Shown: piece by piece, positions 7,218-15,984 of the stretch
Position numbering within the stretch: the stretch's first letter is position 1
Layout of the letters: the number at the start of each line of letters is the position of its first letter
Source of the DNA: Halobacillus massiliensis
Lineage (GTDB): Bacteria > Bacillota > Bacilli > Bacillales > Halobacillaceae
Assembly (NCBI RefSeq): GCF_900166625.1
Contig: NZ_LT800499.1
Location: 971,558 to 1,035,557 of the forward strand
Reading direction: 5' to 3'
DNA: 64,000 bases
Position numbers and translations under genes: made by a program
Notes under the pieces: generated by a model
Databases searched by the model: none
What the model was told of the DNA's origin: nothing
What the model saw: the letters and a program-made list of their open reading frames with translations, nothing else

Positions 7218-7979
7218 TTACATTTCCTCCTTTTTCCCAGTAATCGAAAGGAAAATTTCCTCTAATGTTGGCTGCTTTTCGATGTATTCCACTTTCTTTG
7301 GCGGGTACATCTCTTTGAACTCGGAAAGAGTACCAGTCGTTAAAATTTTTCCTCCATGTAAAATTCCAATACGATCCGCCAATTGTTCAGCTTCTTCCAG
7401 GTACTGGGTCGTCAGCAAGATGGTTGTGCCCCCGCCGGCAAGCTCCTTAATTGTATTCCATACTTCAATCCGGGCTTCGGGATCGAGTCCCGTAGTTGGT
7501 TCGTCAAGAAAGATAACCTCAGGCGTTCCAATCAGGCTCATGGCAATGTCCAGCCTACGCTTCATCCCACCTGAATACTTTTCGGCACGTCGGTTGGCCG
7601 CATCACTCAAGCGGAACCTTGCAAGCAGATTGTCGGCCACTTTAGCGGAATTAGATACCCCACGTAACCTGGCAATCATTATCATGTTTTCCCTTCCAGT
7701 AAGCATCCCGTCTAGAGCTGCGAACTGACCTGTCAAACTTATGGTCTCGCGAACACGATCCGGTTGACGTTGAACATCATAACCACAAACACTAGCCTTG
7801 CCTCCACTAGGTTTTATTAATGTTGAGAGGATGTTAACCACCGTTGTCTTACCTGCACCATTGGAGCCTAGCAATGCGAAAATTTCGCCCCGCCTTATCT
7901 CCATATCCACGCCTTTTAAAACTTTCTGGTCTTTAAAGGACTTTTCTAAACTTTTTAAAGAAATCACTGCATTCGCCAT
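7218..7979 (-). CDS. ABC exporter ATP-binding protein (DrrA-like)
   Basis: A 253-residue nucleotide-binding subunit with Walker A (GSNGAGKTT), signature (YSGGMKRR), Walker B (VIFLDEPTTGLDP) and the DrrA-type C-terminal tail (KKVEYIEKQPTLEEIFLSITG). ATG 7979 is used because ggaggag precedes it; the upstream ATG 8006 lacks a site. It partners the permease at 6468. It lies about 320 bases downstream of DUF1048, with its own regulatory region containing a sequence shared with the padR promoter. Confidence 0.9.
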   Translation of the reverse strand: MANAVISLKSLEKSFKDQKVLKGVDMEIRRGEIFALLGSNGAGKTTVVNILSTLIKPSGGKASVCGYDVQRQPDRVRETISLTGQFAALDGMLTGRENMIMIARLRGVSNSAKVADNLLARFRLSDAANRRAEKYSGGMKRRLDIAMSLIGTPEVIFLDEPTTGLDPEARIEVWNTIKELAGGGTTILLTTQYLEEAEQLADRIGILHGGKILTTGTLSEFKEMYPPKKVEYIEKQPTLEEIFLSITGKKEEM

Positions 7980-8088
7980 TATTTTTCTCCTCCTTATAAT
8001 AAGCACATGCTAACCCAGAATTAGAAAGCATTGAATTTCACCTTTCTCAATTAATAAACTGCTCGATCATTTGCAGCTAGATTGACTT

Positions 8089-8162
8089 ACCTACACTAAT
8101 AAGTGATACTAATATTCTGTATAACTTACTACTGAGCGAAAAGAAAACTGAATAGTGTAGGT
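8089..8162 (-). promoter_or_regulatory. Regulatory region of the ABC exporter, probable PadR target
   Basis: The 18-mer at 8119-8136 (gtataacttactactgag) matches 9057-9072 upstream of padR at 15 of 16 core positions. It sits inside a long inverted repeat with 10-base perfect arms at 8089-8098 and 8153-8162. This suggests one regulator acts at both promoters. Confidence 0.5.
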
Positions 8163-8325
8163 GACCATTCTTCTTACCCAGCTATTCAGTCAGTAATATC
8201 CTATTGATTTTTCTATCCATAATCCCTTCATAATCAAAAGTCAGTGAGTTAAAAGTACAGAATAAACTCGTCACATATTTTCAGTTTGGTACGGTCATTG
8301 GAAGCCAGTGCTCCAAAATACTTTG

Positions 8326-8664
8326 TTAATCACGACCAATTGTATCATTCAGTTTCGTGCGATATTTATCTTTCCAGGTCTTTTCATCCCTCAGAAGATC
8401 GTCACAGAACGTGGCTACATCTTCACCCGTGAGGTCAGTAACTTTTTTCCCTTCCGCTGCACCTTGTTCAAACAGGTCAAGAATACCGTTAAAGATTCTA
8501 CTGCTCGCTTCCCAGTCAGACAGACCGCCCGTGGACCACATATATTTTTGAATCGCTTTGTAAGCATTATGATATTCACTAGGGAGTGCTTTCGCACGTG
8601 CCTCCATGGCCCTCCATTCACGCTTGTCATCTAAACTTCCGATAATTTTATCAAGAATATTCAT
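8326..8664 (-). CDS. DUF1048 family protein
   Basis: A 112-residue helical protein with the DUF1048 look: N-terminal [23 protein letters not shown], middle [11 protein letters not shown] and a C-terminal [15 protein letters not shown] stretch. The biochemical role of the family is unknown, but members are regularly encoded between a PadR regulator and a DrrAB-type ABC exporter, as here. ATG 8664 has aaaaggag before it. It lies 19 bases downstream of padR, so it is co-transcribed. A role as accessory or effector of the PadR circuit is inference. Confidence 0.8.
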   Translation of the reverse strand: MNILDKIIGSLDDKREWRAMEARAKALPSEYHNAYKAIQKYMWSTGGLSDWEASSRIFNGILDLFEQGAAEGKKVTDLTGEDVATFCDDLLRDEKTWKDKYRTKLNDTIGRD

Positions 8665-8683
8665 AGTACTTCTCCTTTTCCAT

Positions 8684-9001
8684 TTAGTATTTTAGTTCAT
8701 TAATCGTACTTGAGACAAATTCCCACTTTTGCCAAAAGATTTTAAGATGCTCTTGCCCTGCTGGATTAAGGGTGTAAAATTTCCTCGGCGGTCCCATAGT
8801 GGACGGCTTTTTCTCAATATTCACCAGATTGTTTTTCTCTAGCCGCATGGTAATTGTATAAACTGTACCTTCAACTACATCAGTGAAGCCAAGCTCTCGC
8901 AGTTGTTGTGTGATTTCATAGCCATAGGTTTCTCCACGACTAATAATTTCAAGTACACAGCCCTCAAGTACTCCCTTCATCATTTCTCTGAAGTTACTCA
9001 T
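8684..9001 (-). CDS. PadR-family transcriptional repressor
   Basis: A 105-residue regulator with a winged helix: residues 10-30 [18 protein letters not shown], recognition part [16 protein letters not shown], wing [16 protein letters not shown]. It has the short C-terminal dimerisation helix of subfamily 2. ATG 9001 is chosen because ggaggt precedes it; ATG 9013 lacks one. It heads the PadR-DUF1048-ABC-permease group. PadR proteins usually repress their own promoter and respond to hydrophobic ligands, consistent with control of a drug-type exporter. Confidence 0.85.
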   Translation of the reverse strand: MSNFREMMKGVLEGCVLEIISRGETYGYEITQQLRELGFTDVVEGTVYTITMRLEKNNLVNIEKKPSTMGPPRKFYTLNPAGQEHLKIFWQKWEFVSSTINELKY

Positions 9002-9056
9002 TTTTACCTCCATTTTTATCTAGACGTGATTTAGTACTCTGTATTACAAATATTTA

Positions 9057-9108
9057 GTATTACTTACTACTGGTATATAGTATTACATAATAGCGGGAAT
9101 TGTGTCAA
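9057..9108 (-). promoter_or_regulatory. padR promoter with candidate operator
   Basis: Minus strand TTGACA (9108-9103), 17-base spacer, TAATAC (9085-9080). Immediately downstream lies the candidate operator gtattacttactactggt (9074-9057), which recurs before the ABC genes, and further agtattac/gtaatac elements cover the -10 region. Confidence 0.65.
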
Positions 9109-9109
9109 G

Positions 9110-9333
9110 CGTAAATTCTTTTTACGCCTTTCACCTTTAGTTAATAAATGGTGGGGAGGGACAGCACTTAAATCTTCATCCGTAGATCAGCGGCCATTCC
9201 TGGTAAAAAAAGCAGACTGGTTGTACCCCAGCCAGGCTAAGTAACACCTTGTGGAAGGACTGGTGAGTGGATCGGTGAAGTGAGCATTCATGATCAGAGG
9301 CACCTTTTATGAATATTAGTTATAGCTCACATA
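9110..9333. other. Intergenic stretch, no gene recognised
   Basis: About 220 bases between the padR promoter and the terminator at 9334. Several short open frames exist but none has a ribosome binding site or recognisable product. It could be a degraded gene; the base composition is slightly richer in GC than the surroundings. Confidence 0.4.
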
Positions 9334-9366
9334 TTAAAGCAACTGGATTTTACCAGCTGCTTTTTA
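9334..9366 (+). terminator. Terminator-like hairpin
   Basis: aaagcaactgg (9336-9346) pairs with ccagctgcttt (9353-9363) with one mismatch, followed by Ts. No convincing plus-strand gene lies immediately upstream, so it may be a relic. Confidence 0.45.
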
Positions 9367-9531
9367 TTGTGTGACCGGGGGATTCTTTACTATAGGCGAC
9401 TCTGAACTATATAAACAGGGGCAATTGCTCTAAAAAGAATGAAAACAGTGATTGGAAACTGGTAAGAAGTTACATAGAAGCAGGAGTACCTAGTGAAAAT
9501 TTGAACAAAATACAATTCAACTAACTTGAAT

Positions 9532-9643
9532 GTATCTCAAAATCAAGGATTATATATTTGGAGGGCGATTCTCAAACAAATAGAGGAACCGCTTCTTTTT
9601 TATGTATTAACCAGGATTCCGGAAGACTCCGTTTGAAAATATC
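9532..9643 (+). repeat. Intergenic TIR element, copy 9 (near full length)
   Basis: Left end gtatctcaaaatcaaggatt, internal gagggcgattctcaaac, a T run, then accaggattccggaagactc and right end cgtttgaaaatatc. About 112 bases; it shows all modules in the order seen in copies 2 and 7. Confidence 0.55.
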
Positions 9644-9708
9644 ATATGGAATATTAAGTTAAAATTTAGAATAATAGGTATTATGAAAGTAATTAGGAGG
9701 AAAAGAAT

Positions 9709-10164
9709 TTGGAAATTAAAACGAATCGCTTATTGATGATCCCTTGTACTCCAGAAAGCTACAAAACTTTTTCTGGGACATATAAAATGGGGCCTCATAT
9801 TGAAATGCATTTAGATGAATTAAAGAATAATATTGAATTAAAAGGTTGGGGTGTTTGGTTTGTTATTAACCAAGATCCCAACTCTGTCATAGGAGATGCT
9901 GGTTTTAAAGGGAAACCGAATGACCAAAAAGTTGTAGAAATAGGATATGGAATTAACCCTGATGCTCAAAACAATGGTTTTGCCACAGAGGCTGTAAATG
10001 GTATTAAGGATTGGGCTTTTGCTTCAGGAAAAGTAAATAAAATTGTGGCTGAATGTTCTTTAGAAAACATCGCATCCATAAGAGTGCTAGAAAAGTTAGG
10101 GATGAGGCGAACTTTCTCTAAAGAAGGTTTTATATACTGGGAACTACCACACAAAGTTTTGTAA
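9709..10164 (+). CDS. GNAT N-acetyltransferase
   Basis: A 151-residue acetyltransferase. N-terminal TNRLLMIPCTPESYKTF, central VIGDAGFKG and IGYGINPDAQNNGFATEAV (acetyl-CoA loop Q/N-x-x-G-x-A), then ASIRVLEKLGMRR, the classic GNAT motif. It is somewhat shorter than RimJ/RimL proteins but structurally complete. TTG 9709 is the start, with taggaggaaaag at ideal spacing. Monocistronic; the acceptor substrate is not predictable from sequence. Confidence 0.85.
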   Translation: MEIKTNRLLMIPCTPESYKTFSGTYKMGPHIEMHLDELKNNIELKGWGVWFVINQDPNSVIGDAGFKGKPNDQKVVEIGYGINPDAQNNGFATEAVNGIKDWAFASGKVNKIVAECSLENIASIRVLEKLGMRRTFSKEGFIYWELPHKVL

Positions 10165-10388
10165 CAAAGGGATCGACTTCTTCCATTATAAAAAGCCGCC
10201 AATCATCTTTCAGAAACGGGAGGTGTCTGCTTCTGTATCTGGTAAATCATCAACAACCGGGGTAAAAGAAACCGGAAATAGGAGCTGCGATTTATCCTAT
10301 AGCTTTTTATTGAAATTATTGGAAAACAAAAGGATATCGTTCATAATTAGATATGAATTAAATTACATATGAAAGGGAGAATTTTTGA

Positions 10389-10907
10389 ATGGAAGAGCTT
10401 GAATTACAGTTGTATAACTATAATGAATGGGCAAACCAACAAATTTTTAACCGACTAAAAGAGCTTCCAAAAGAGGTGTATCGTCAAGAAATTAAAAGTG
10501 TATTCTCCTCGATATCAAATGTATTAGCTCATGTTTATCTATCTGATCTTGGATGGATAGAGGTTTTTAATGGTAAAAGTATGAACGATGCCTTGGAGTT
10601 GGCTTCTCAGCAAAAAAGAGAAACAGAGTCAAAAGGAATAGATGAAATGGAAGACATGTTTTTAAAATTATCAGAGAGATACAAGGTGTTCCTAAGTCAA
10701 AAGGGGAATGTAGACAAACCTATGGAAATTGAGAATCCTTCAGGTGGTTTAATGAAAACGAGTGTGTCAGAGCTAGTGACACATGTCGTAAATCATGGGA
10801 CATATCATCGCGGGAATATGACCGCGATGTTAAGACAAATGGGTCATGTGTCCGTAGGGACTGATTATGGTCTTTATTTATTTTTAAGTCAAAGAGAGAA
10901 TAAATAA
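10389..10907 (+). CDS. DinB-family protein (probable thiol-dependent transferase)
   Basis: A 172-residue four-helix DinB-like protein. Metal-ligand histidines are His48 (NVLAHVY) and His136/His140 in VTHVVNHGTYHRGN, the typical triad. Family members include bacillithiol- or mycothiol-dependent S-transferases and thiol-linked detoxification enzymes, so a bacillithiol S-transferase role is plausible but unproven. The start is supported by gaaagggagaa before ATG 10389. It stands alone; a terminator follows at 11164. Confidence 0.85.
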   Translation: MEELELQLYNYNEWANQQIFNRLKELPKEVYRQEIKSVFSSISNVLAHVYLSDLGWIEVFNGKSMNDALELASQQKRETESKGIDEMEDMFLKLSERYKVFLSQKGNVDKPMEIENPSGGLMKTSVSELVTHVVNHGTYHRGNMTAMLRQMGHVSVGTDYGLYLFLSQRENK

Positions 10908-11163
10908 GAACATCATCAAGTGGTTTAACACAACGAGAGTATACTACTTATTCAATTAAAAGCGGCATGTCCTTAATACAAAATTCAAAAGTTGGAAATC
11001 AGTAAGAAGGACCTTAAGAAGCTAGTGTTTGCTATGTTTCATAGAGTGGTTCTACTATTCTGTTTTTTTTTTTGGCTATACAGCCATTCAAAAGTAAAAT
11101 AAATAATCACTGCCCATGTTTGATTTGTGCTATCCATTGTTCACTTCTTTCTAAAGTAGAATT

Positions 11164-11210
11164 TAAAAAGCCACACCTTTTAACCCAACGGTTAAAGGTG
11201 TGGCTTTTTA
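11164..11210. terminator. Bidirectional terminator
   Basis: Long near-perfect stem, 11165-11185 against 11190-11209, A run on the left and T run on the right. It lies at the 3' end of the ArsR-type gene (minus strand) and downstream of the DinB gene. Confidence 0.85.
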
Positions 11211-11221
11211 TCTTTTCAATT

Positions 11222-12145
11222 TCAGGAATAGTCTACTTTTAGTTTAATATCCTGCGGATGATCTCCAAATTCCTTTCCAAATAAATTTATCCCTCCCTTA
11301 TGAAGCGCATCTTCTTTAATACCAATCTTAAAGCTCAAGAAGTTTTCTTTTTCCAATCCAAGATCCTCAATCGTGACATCGGAAAGGTGGAAGACATCAA
11401 TAGTCGTTTTTTTTCTAGAAACTTTCCACGTTTTTAAGGTGCCGTATTGAGTATAATCCGTTTCTGCCCAGAGCTTCGAGTTCAATATACCTGGACGGTC
11501 TCCAAAGTCGCCTGGGCTGGTCCATGTGCCAATATCTACCCCATTTAGCCATACGGTAATATCGGATGGCCAATTAGAGTCAAAGTGTGGGGCTTCTGAA
11601 CAGATTTCCATTGAAACTTCCACGGCTTCTATTGTCTTATCATGGGGGATAACAAGCGGCAGCTTATATTCGAAGTAACCCTTTCTCGTCCATATTATCT
11701 GGGCGTTTGTACGTTTTGGACTGAAGAAATGGCCTGGTTGATCTTCTGGAATGAGTTTTCCTTCGTGATTGGCCATTCCACAAGTTGGAGCTACCTCGTA
11801 ATCTACATATTGTCCGATAGGGATCTCCACATCAAAGCTCTCGTATTCATTTAAGTATTCTTTCGGATCATTTAATTGGATATGAATGTCGTTAAAATTC
11901 CTTGTGCAAATCCTCATAGACCCTCTTTTGGCAGGGCGGAGTTCAGTCAGTACTAATCCAGATTCCTCCAGCACTTTTATATGGGAGGCAGCGGTTGAAA
12001 CTGGAATATGCAGACTTTCCGCCAGTTGATGTATATTTGCGTTTTTTGTACTTAATAGGTTTATAATTTCTAATCTTACTTTTGATGATAAGGCATGAGC
12101 GACTTTCCGCAGCTCTTCGGGCTTCTTTATCGATAATTCAAACAA
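11222..12145 (-). CDS. ArsR-type regulator with large C-terminal ligand/beta-sandwich domain
   Basis: A 307-residue protein. Residues 1-85 form an ArsR-like winged helix (VAHALSSKVRLEIINLLS, LAESLHIPVSTAASHIKVL). Residues about 100-300 form a domain rich in beta strands with Trp-containing motifs (SNWPSDITVWLNGVDIGTW), reminiscent of a carbohydrate-binding jelly roll. TTG 12145 follows aggagg at seven bases; ATG 12166 overlaps the operator. It is divergent from the YtfQRT-like transporter genes and is probably their sugar-responsive regulator. Similar two-domain ArsR proteins lie, as I recall, beside arabinofuranosidase genes, but that is memory rather than proof. Confidence 0.75.
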   Translation of the reverse strand: MFELSIKKPEELRKVAHALSSKVRLEIINLLSTKNANIHQLAESLHIPVSTAASHIKVLEESGLVLTELRPAKRGSMRICTRNFNDIHIQLNDPKEYLNEYESFDVEIPIGQYVDYEVAPTCGMANHEGKLIPEDQPGHFFSPKRTNAQIIWTRKGYFEYKLPLVIPHDKTIEAVEVSMEICSEAPHFDSNWPSDITVWLNGVDIGTWTSPGDFGDRPGILNSKLWAETDYTQYGTLKTWKVSRKKTTIDVFHLSDVTIEDLGLEKENFLSFKIGIKEDALHKGGINLFGKEFGDHPQDIKLKVDYS

Positions 12146-12165
12146 GATGAAACCTCCTGGTATCA

Positions 12166-12190
12166 TTTAATACAGATAATTCGTATTAAA
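12166..12190 (-). promoter_or_regulatory. Probable ArsR-type operator (inverted repeat)
   Basis: Perfect 8-base arms tttaatac (12166-12173) and gtattaaa (12183-12190) separated by nine bases, just upstream of the regulator's start codon. The right part aattcgtatta (12178-12188) recurs at 12377-12387 in the leader of the divergent transporter operon, which would let one regulator touch both genes. Confidence 0.6.
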
Positions 12191-12330
12191 AGACGATTTA
12201 ATCTAGTATTATTCTATTTTACTCAATTGTCTGTATTTTTAAAAGTTTTTTATATAGAGGCTGTTCAGGCGTCGCGACAATTGTTAATTACATAAAATCT
12301 GTATAAATACAAAATATAATAAAAAATATT

Positions 12331-12359
12331 TTGACAATTCAGAAATGGAAGCGTATTCT
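12331..12359 (+). promoter_or_regulatory. Transporter operon promoter with overlapping cre box
   Basis: TTGACA (12331-12336), 17-base spacer, TATTCT (12354-12359). The sequence atggaagcgtattct (12345-12359) fits the CcpA consensus WTGNAANCGNWNNCW at every position and covers the -10 box. Glucose repression by CcpA is therefore likely. Confidence 0.7.
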
Positions 12360-12454
12360 TTTACTTACAGAAACAAAATTCGTATTAGCCGCCTTTCCTA
12401 TAAGGTGAAGTTCACATGTGGAATAACCAGCATGAATTAAATTGGAGGGTTGAA

Positions 12455-13414
12455 ATGACACGTTATCGCATTTGTTTATTTTTAATAGTGGTAACCCTAT
12501 GTTTAGCGGGGTGCAGCAATTCGAGTGGTGCAAAAGACGATTCTGAAGTGGTGGTCGGTTTTTCTCAAATGGAAAACAATAACCCATGGCGGATTGCGGA
12601 AACAGAAAGTATTCGGGAGGAAGCTGAAAAACGAGGGTATAAGGTGGTCTACACAGATGCACAGGGAGACACGGCGAGACAGCTTTCAGCGATAGAAGAT
12701 ATGATCGCTCAAGGTGTCGATTACATCATTTTAGCTCCACGTGAATACAAAGGTCTTGGACCGGCTCTTGAATCGGCAAAAAAAGCAGATGTGCCCGTTA
12801 TTTTCGTTGATAGATTGGCCGAGGGAACGGCAGGAGAAGATTACGAAACGTTCATTGGATCTGATTTTATCAAGCAGGGCGAGCGTGCGGCTGAGTGGTT
12901 GGTAGAAGAATTAAACGGTGAGGGTAATATCGTAGAACTTTCAGGAACGACAGGGGCGTCAGTTGCTATCGATCGAGCAGAAGGATTCAGAAACTATCTT
13001 CAAGAGCATGCTCCTGAGATGGAGATCATAGCTTCTCAGACGGGTGATTTTGCTCGTTCGGAAGGACAAAGCGTGATGGAGAGCATGCTTCAATCCAATG
13101 GAGACAATATCGATGCGGTCTATACGCATAACGATGAAATGGCGATTGGAGCCATCAATGCTATTAAGTCTGCAGGTTACACACCTAATGAGGATATTAC
13201 CGTCGTTTCTGTGGATGGGACGAAAGATGCGCTGCAATCGATCATTGATGGAGAGTTGGGAGCCACGGTAGAAAGCTCGCCTTTTTTTGGACCTGTTGTA
13301 TTTGATGTCATTGAAAAGCTGGAAGCAGGAGAGAGTGTGGATACAGAAATTATCATTGAGGACCGCTTTTTCGATGAAAACAATGCGGAGGAATTTTTGG
13401 ATGAGGCTTATTAG
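12455..13414 (+). CDS. Sugar ABC transporter substrate-binding lipoprotein (YtfQ-like)
   Basis: A 319-residue type I periplasmic-binding protein with lipoprotein signal peptide (lipobox LAGC, Cys20), anchored outside the membrane. The ligand-binding fold is of the ribose/galactofuranose class: VVVGFSQMENNNPWRIAETESI, then QLSAIEDMIAQGVDYIILAP and a late VYTHNDEMAIGAINAIK. The opening and the middle resemble E. coli YtfQ, the galactofuranose receptor, more than RbsB. ATG 12455 has ggagggttg before it. It is first in an operon with an ATPase and two permeases. Confidence 0.85.
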   Translation: MTRYRICLFLIVVTLCLAGCSNSSGAKDDSEVVVGFSQMENNNPWRIAETESIREEAEKRGYKVVYTDAQGDTARQLSAIEDMIAQGVDYIILAPREYKGLGPALESAKKADVPVIFVDRLAEGTAGEDYETFIGSDFIKQGERAAEWLVEELNGEGNIVELSGTTGASVAIDRAEGFRNYLQEHAPEMEIIASQTGDFARSEGQSVMESMLQSNGDNIDAVYTHNDEMAIGAINAIKSAGYTPNEDITVVSVDGTKDALQSIIDGELGATVESSPFFGPVVFDVIEKLEAGESVDTEIIIEDRFFDENNAEEFLDEAY

Positions 13415-13465
13415 AATTCCAGCCGAAGAGATGGGCAATAGCCAACAAAGAGGGGAGAGGAAGTA

Positions 13466-15016
13466 ATGCCGGAGCAATCGCTTCTAACCATGGATAAGAT
13501 TACCAAAGAGTTCCCGGGCGTCAAGGCACTAAACGACGTATCTTTCGAGATTAAATCCGGAGAAATTCATGCTCTTATGGGGGAAAACGGTGCAGGGAAA
13601 TCCACTCTTATTAAATTATTAACCGGGGTGTATCAAAAGAATAGCGGCACTATTTATTTCAACAATCAGGAGGTTAATTTTAAGACTCCGATTGAAGCTC
13701 AGCAGGGCGGGATCAGCACCATTTATCAAGAGGTTTCTCTCATCCCTAATTTAAACGTCACCGAGAATGTGATGCTGGGCAGAGAACCAAAGACCAAATG
13801 GGGAAATATTGATTGGAAAAAAGCTCATAAAGAAGCCGGTAAGATCTTACAGTCTATAGGCGTCGAAGTTGATGTGAAAAAGTCTGTAAATGAATTCAGC
13901 ACAGCGGTTCAGCAAATGGTGTCTATCGCACGCTCCGTATCCATGAAAGCTAAGCTGGTCATTATGGATGAGCCGACTTCATCTCTTGATGATCAGGAAG
14001 TGAAAGTATTATATCGGGTGATGAACCAGCTTCGTTCGGAAGGAATCGCTATTATTTTTGTAAGTCACCGCCTGGATGAAATCTATCAGATGTGTGACAG
14101 AATCACTGTTTTAAGAGACGGAAGCTACATAGGGACATGGAAAACAGAGGAATTGAACCAGCAGAAGCTGATTGCCCAAATGATTGGAAAAAGTGAAGGG
14201 GAAGTCATGGCTCTTTCCAACACCAGGCAGGCACAAGACAAACGAAGTGGACAAACCGTCATTCAATTAGAAGGTGTAAAGAAAGGCAAAAAAGTTCATA
14301 ACGTGCACTTCTCCCTCCATCAGGGAGAAGTCCTCGGGTTGGCCGGACTGCTGGGATCAGGCAGATCAGAAGTAGCTAAAATTATTGCGGGAATTAACAA
14401 GAAGGAAGAAGGGACTCTTCATTTAAATGGAAAGGAAGTAGATTTGAATAATACAAAGCAGGCCATTCAAAAAGGGATTGCGATCTTAACGGAAAACCGT
14501 AAAACAGAAGGGATTATTCCGAACATGTCGGTGCGTGAAAACATTACCTTAGCCTGTCTTCCGAAAATATCAATGTTTAGTTTTGTATCAAAAAAGAAAC
14601 AAGACAAAATTGTAGAAGATTATATCGACAGGCTGGGCATTAAAACCCCTCACGCAGAGCAAAAAATAAAAAATTTGAGCGGAGGTAATCAACAGAAAGT
14701 GCTGTTAGCCAGGTGGCTGGCGCTTAACCCGCAGCTGTTAATTTTAGATGAGCCAACACGCGGGATTGATATAGGGGCTAAAGCCGAAATTCATTCTTTA
14801 ATGAATGAATTATCCGCCAATGGACTGAGCTTAATTATGATTTCTTCTGAGTTTGATGAACTGATTCAAAACACAGACCGAATTGTTGTCTTAAGAGATG
14901 GCATCAAGGTGGGGGAACTGGATGGTGAGCAAAGGACGCAGGACAACATTATGTCTATTATTGCCAATGAAAGTGATGCCTGCGATAAAAAGGAGGCTTC
15001 ATTGACGAATGGCTAA
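13466..15016 (+). CDS. Sugar ABC transporter ATPase with duplicated nucleotide-binding domains (YtfR-like)
   Basis: A 516-residue protein with two fused ATPase domains as in RbsA, MglA and YtfR. The first has Walker A GENGAGKST and a diverged signature region; the second has GLLGSGRSE, LSGGNQQKV and LILDEPTRGIDIGAK. It energises sugar import for the two permeases downstream. Start ATG 13466 follows agaggggagagg. It lies 51 bases after the binding protein, and its stop overlaps the next gene by eight bases. Confidence 0.9.
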   Translation: MPEQSLLTMDKITKEFPGVKALNDVSFEIKSGEIHALMGENGAGKSTLIKLLTGVYQKNSGTIYFNNQEVNFKTPIEAQQGGISTIYQEVSLIPNLNVTENVMLGREPKTKWGNIDWKKAHKEAGKILQSIGVEVDVKKSVNEFSTAVQQMVSIARSVSMKAKLVIMDEPTSSLDDQEVKVLYRVMNQLRSEGIAIIFVSHRLDEIYQMCDRITVLRDGSYIGTWKTEELNQQKLIAQMIGKSEGEVMALSNTRQAQDKRSGQTVIQLEGVKKGKKVHNVHFSLHQGEVLGLAGLLGSGRSEVAKIIAGINKKEEGTLHLNGKEVDLNNTKQAIQKGIAILTENRKTEGIIPNMSVRENITLACLPKISMFSFVSKKKQDKIVEDYIDRLGIKTPHAEQKIKNLSGGNQQKVLLARWLALNPQLLILDEPTRGIDIGAKAEIHSLMNELSANGLSLIMISSEFDELIQNTDRIVVLRDGIKVGELDGEQRTQDNIMSIIANESDACDKKEASLTNG

Positions 15017-15968
15017 TCCCAATGCAGTAGTAAGTGAGCCTAAGGCCAAAAAAAGTATAAACTTTCCGCTTACTCAAGTGCTTTTACCTTCCGTAATTGG
15101 ACTGCTCGCTTTATTTAATATCATAGTGACGGAAAATTTCTTTGAGCTTCAATCCCTATGGAACCTGTTGATTCTGATTTCAACAACTGCTTTAGTGGCG
15201 ATCGGTATGACCCTTGTAATAGCTACAGGGGGAATAGATTTATCGGTAGGGGCGGTTATGGCAGTAGCAGCTGTTACTTCTACCTTTTTTCTAGGGTCTA
15301 ACATCTTTGTGCTTATCGTAGGTACACTGTTAGTCTGCTTGTTGTTTGGTTTATTTAACGGGGCCGTTATTTCCTATATAGGCGTTCAGCCTATCATTAT
15401 TACACTTGCGATGATGATTGCAGGAAGAGGGATCGCACAGGTTATGACCGATGGCTACCTGATTTCCTTCTCGAATCCTTCATATGAATTCATTGGGAAA
15501 GGGACAATGGCGGGAATTCCGCTGCCCGTCATTATTTTAATTGCAGCAGCAGTAGTTATTTATTTATTAGTAAAATATTCTACATTTGGACGGTATGTAG
15601 AAGCGATTGGAGACAATGAAGAAGCTGCCAATCTATCGGGCATTCATGTAAAGCGGATCAAACTTATGGTTTACTGCCTTGCCGCCGTGTTAGCAGGAGT
15701 AGCCGGCTTAATTGAAACATCGAGATTAGCAGCAGCTGATGCTACACGAATCGGAGAACTCATCGAATTAGATGCTATTGCCGCCGTAGTAGTAGGTGGA
15801 ACATTAATGACGGGAGGAAAGCCTTATATTTGGGGGACAGTAATGGGTGCGCTGCTGATGGGTTTAATTACAATTACTTTTGTTATGAATAACATTCCCC
15901 ATGCTTACTCCCTTGTGATTAAAGCTTTTATTATAATCGGTGCAATTTTAATTCAAAGAAAAAAATAA
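15009..15968 (+). CDS. Sugar ABC transporter permease (YtfT-like)
   Basis: A 319-residue integral membrane protein with about eight to ten helices and the ribose-type permease signature GGIDLSVGAVMA near residue 73. It also has the loop EAIGDNEEAANLSGIHVKR and the LDAIAAVVVGGT segment that contacts the ATPase. Start ATG 15009 overlaps the ATPase stop, with aaaggagg upstream. It forms a heteromeric channel with the second permease, as YtfT and YjfF do in E. coli. Confidence 0.9.
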   Translation: MANPNAVVSEPKAKKSINFPLTQVLLPSVIGLLALFNIIVTENFFELQSLWNLLILISTTALVAIGMTLVIATGGIDLSVGAVMAVAAVTSTFFLGSNIFVLIVGTLLVCLLFGLFNGAVISYIGVQPIIITLAMMIAGRGIAQVMTDGYLISFSNPSYEFIGKGTMAGIPLPVIILIAAAVVIYLLVKYSTFGRYVEAIGDNEEAANLSGIHVKRIKLMVYCLAAVLAGVAGLIETSRLAAADATRIGELIELDAIAAVVVGGTLMTGGKPYIWGTVMGALLMGLITITFVMNNIPHAYSLVIKAFIIIGAILIQRKK

Positions 15969-15984
15969 AAGGGAGGTGGATGAC

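Noticed and set aside
6514-7728. Plus-strand ORFs of 66-186 codons opposite the ABC exporter genes
   Set aside because: They are antisense shadows of well-recognised ABC genes, without ribosome binding sites.
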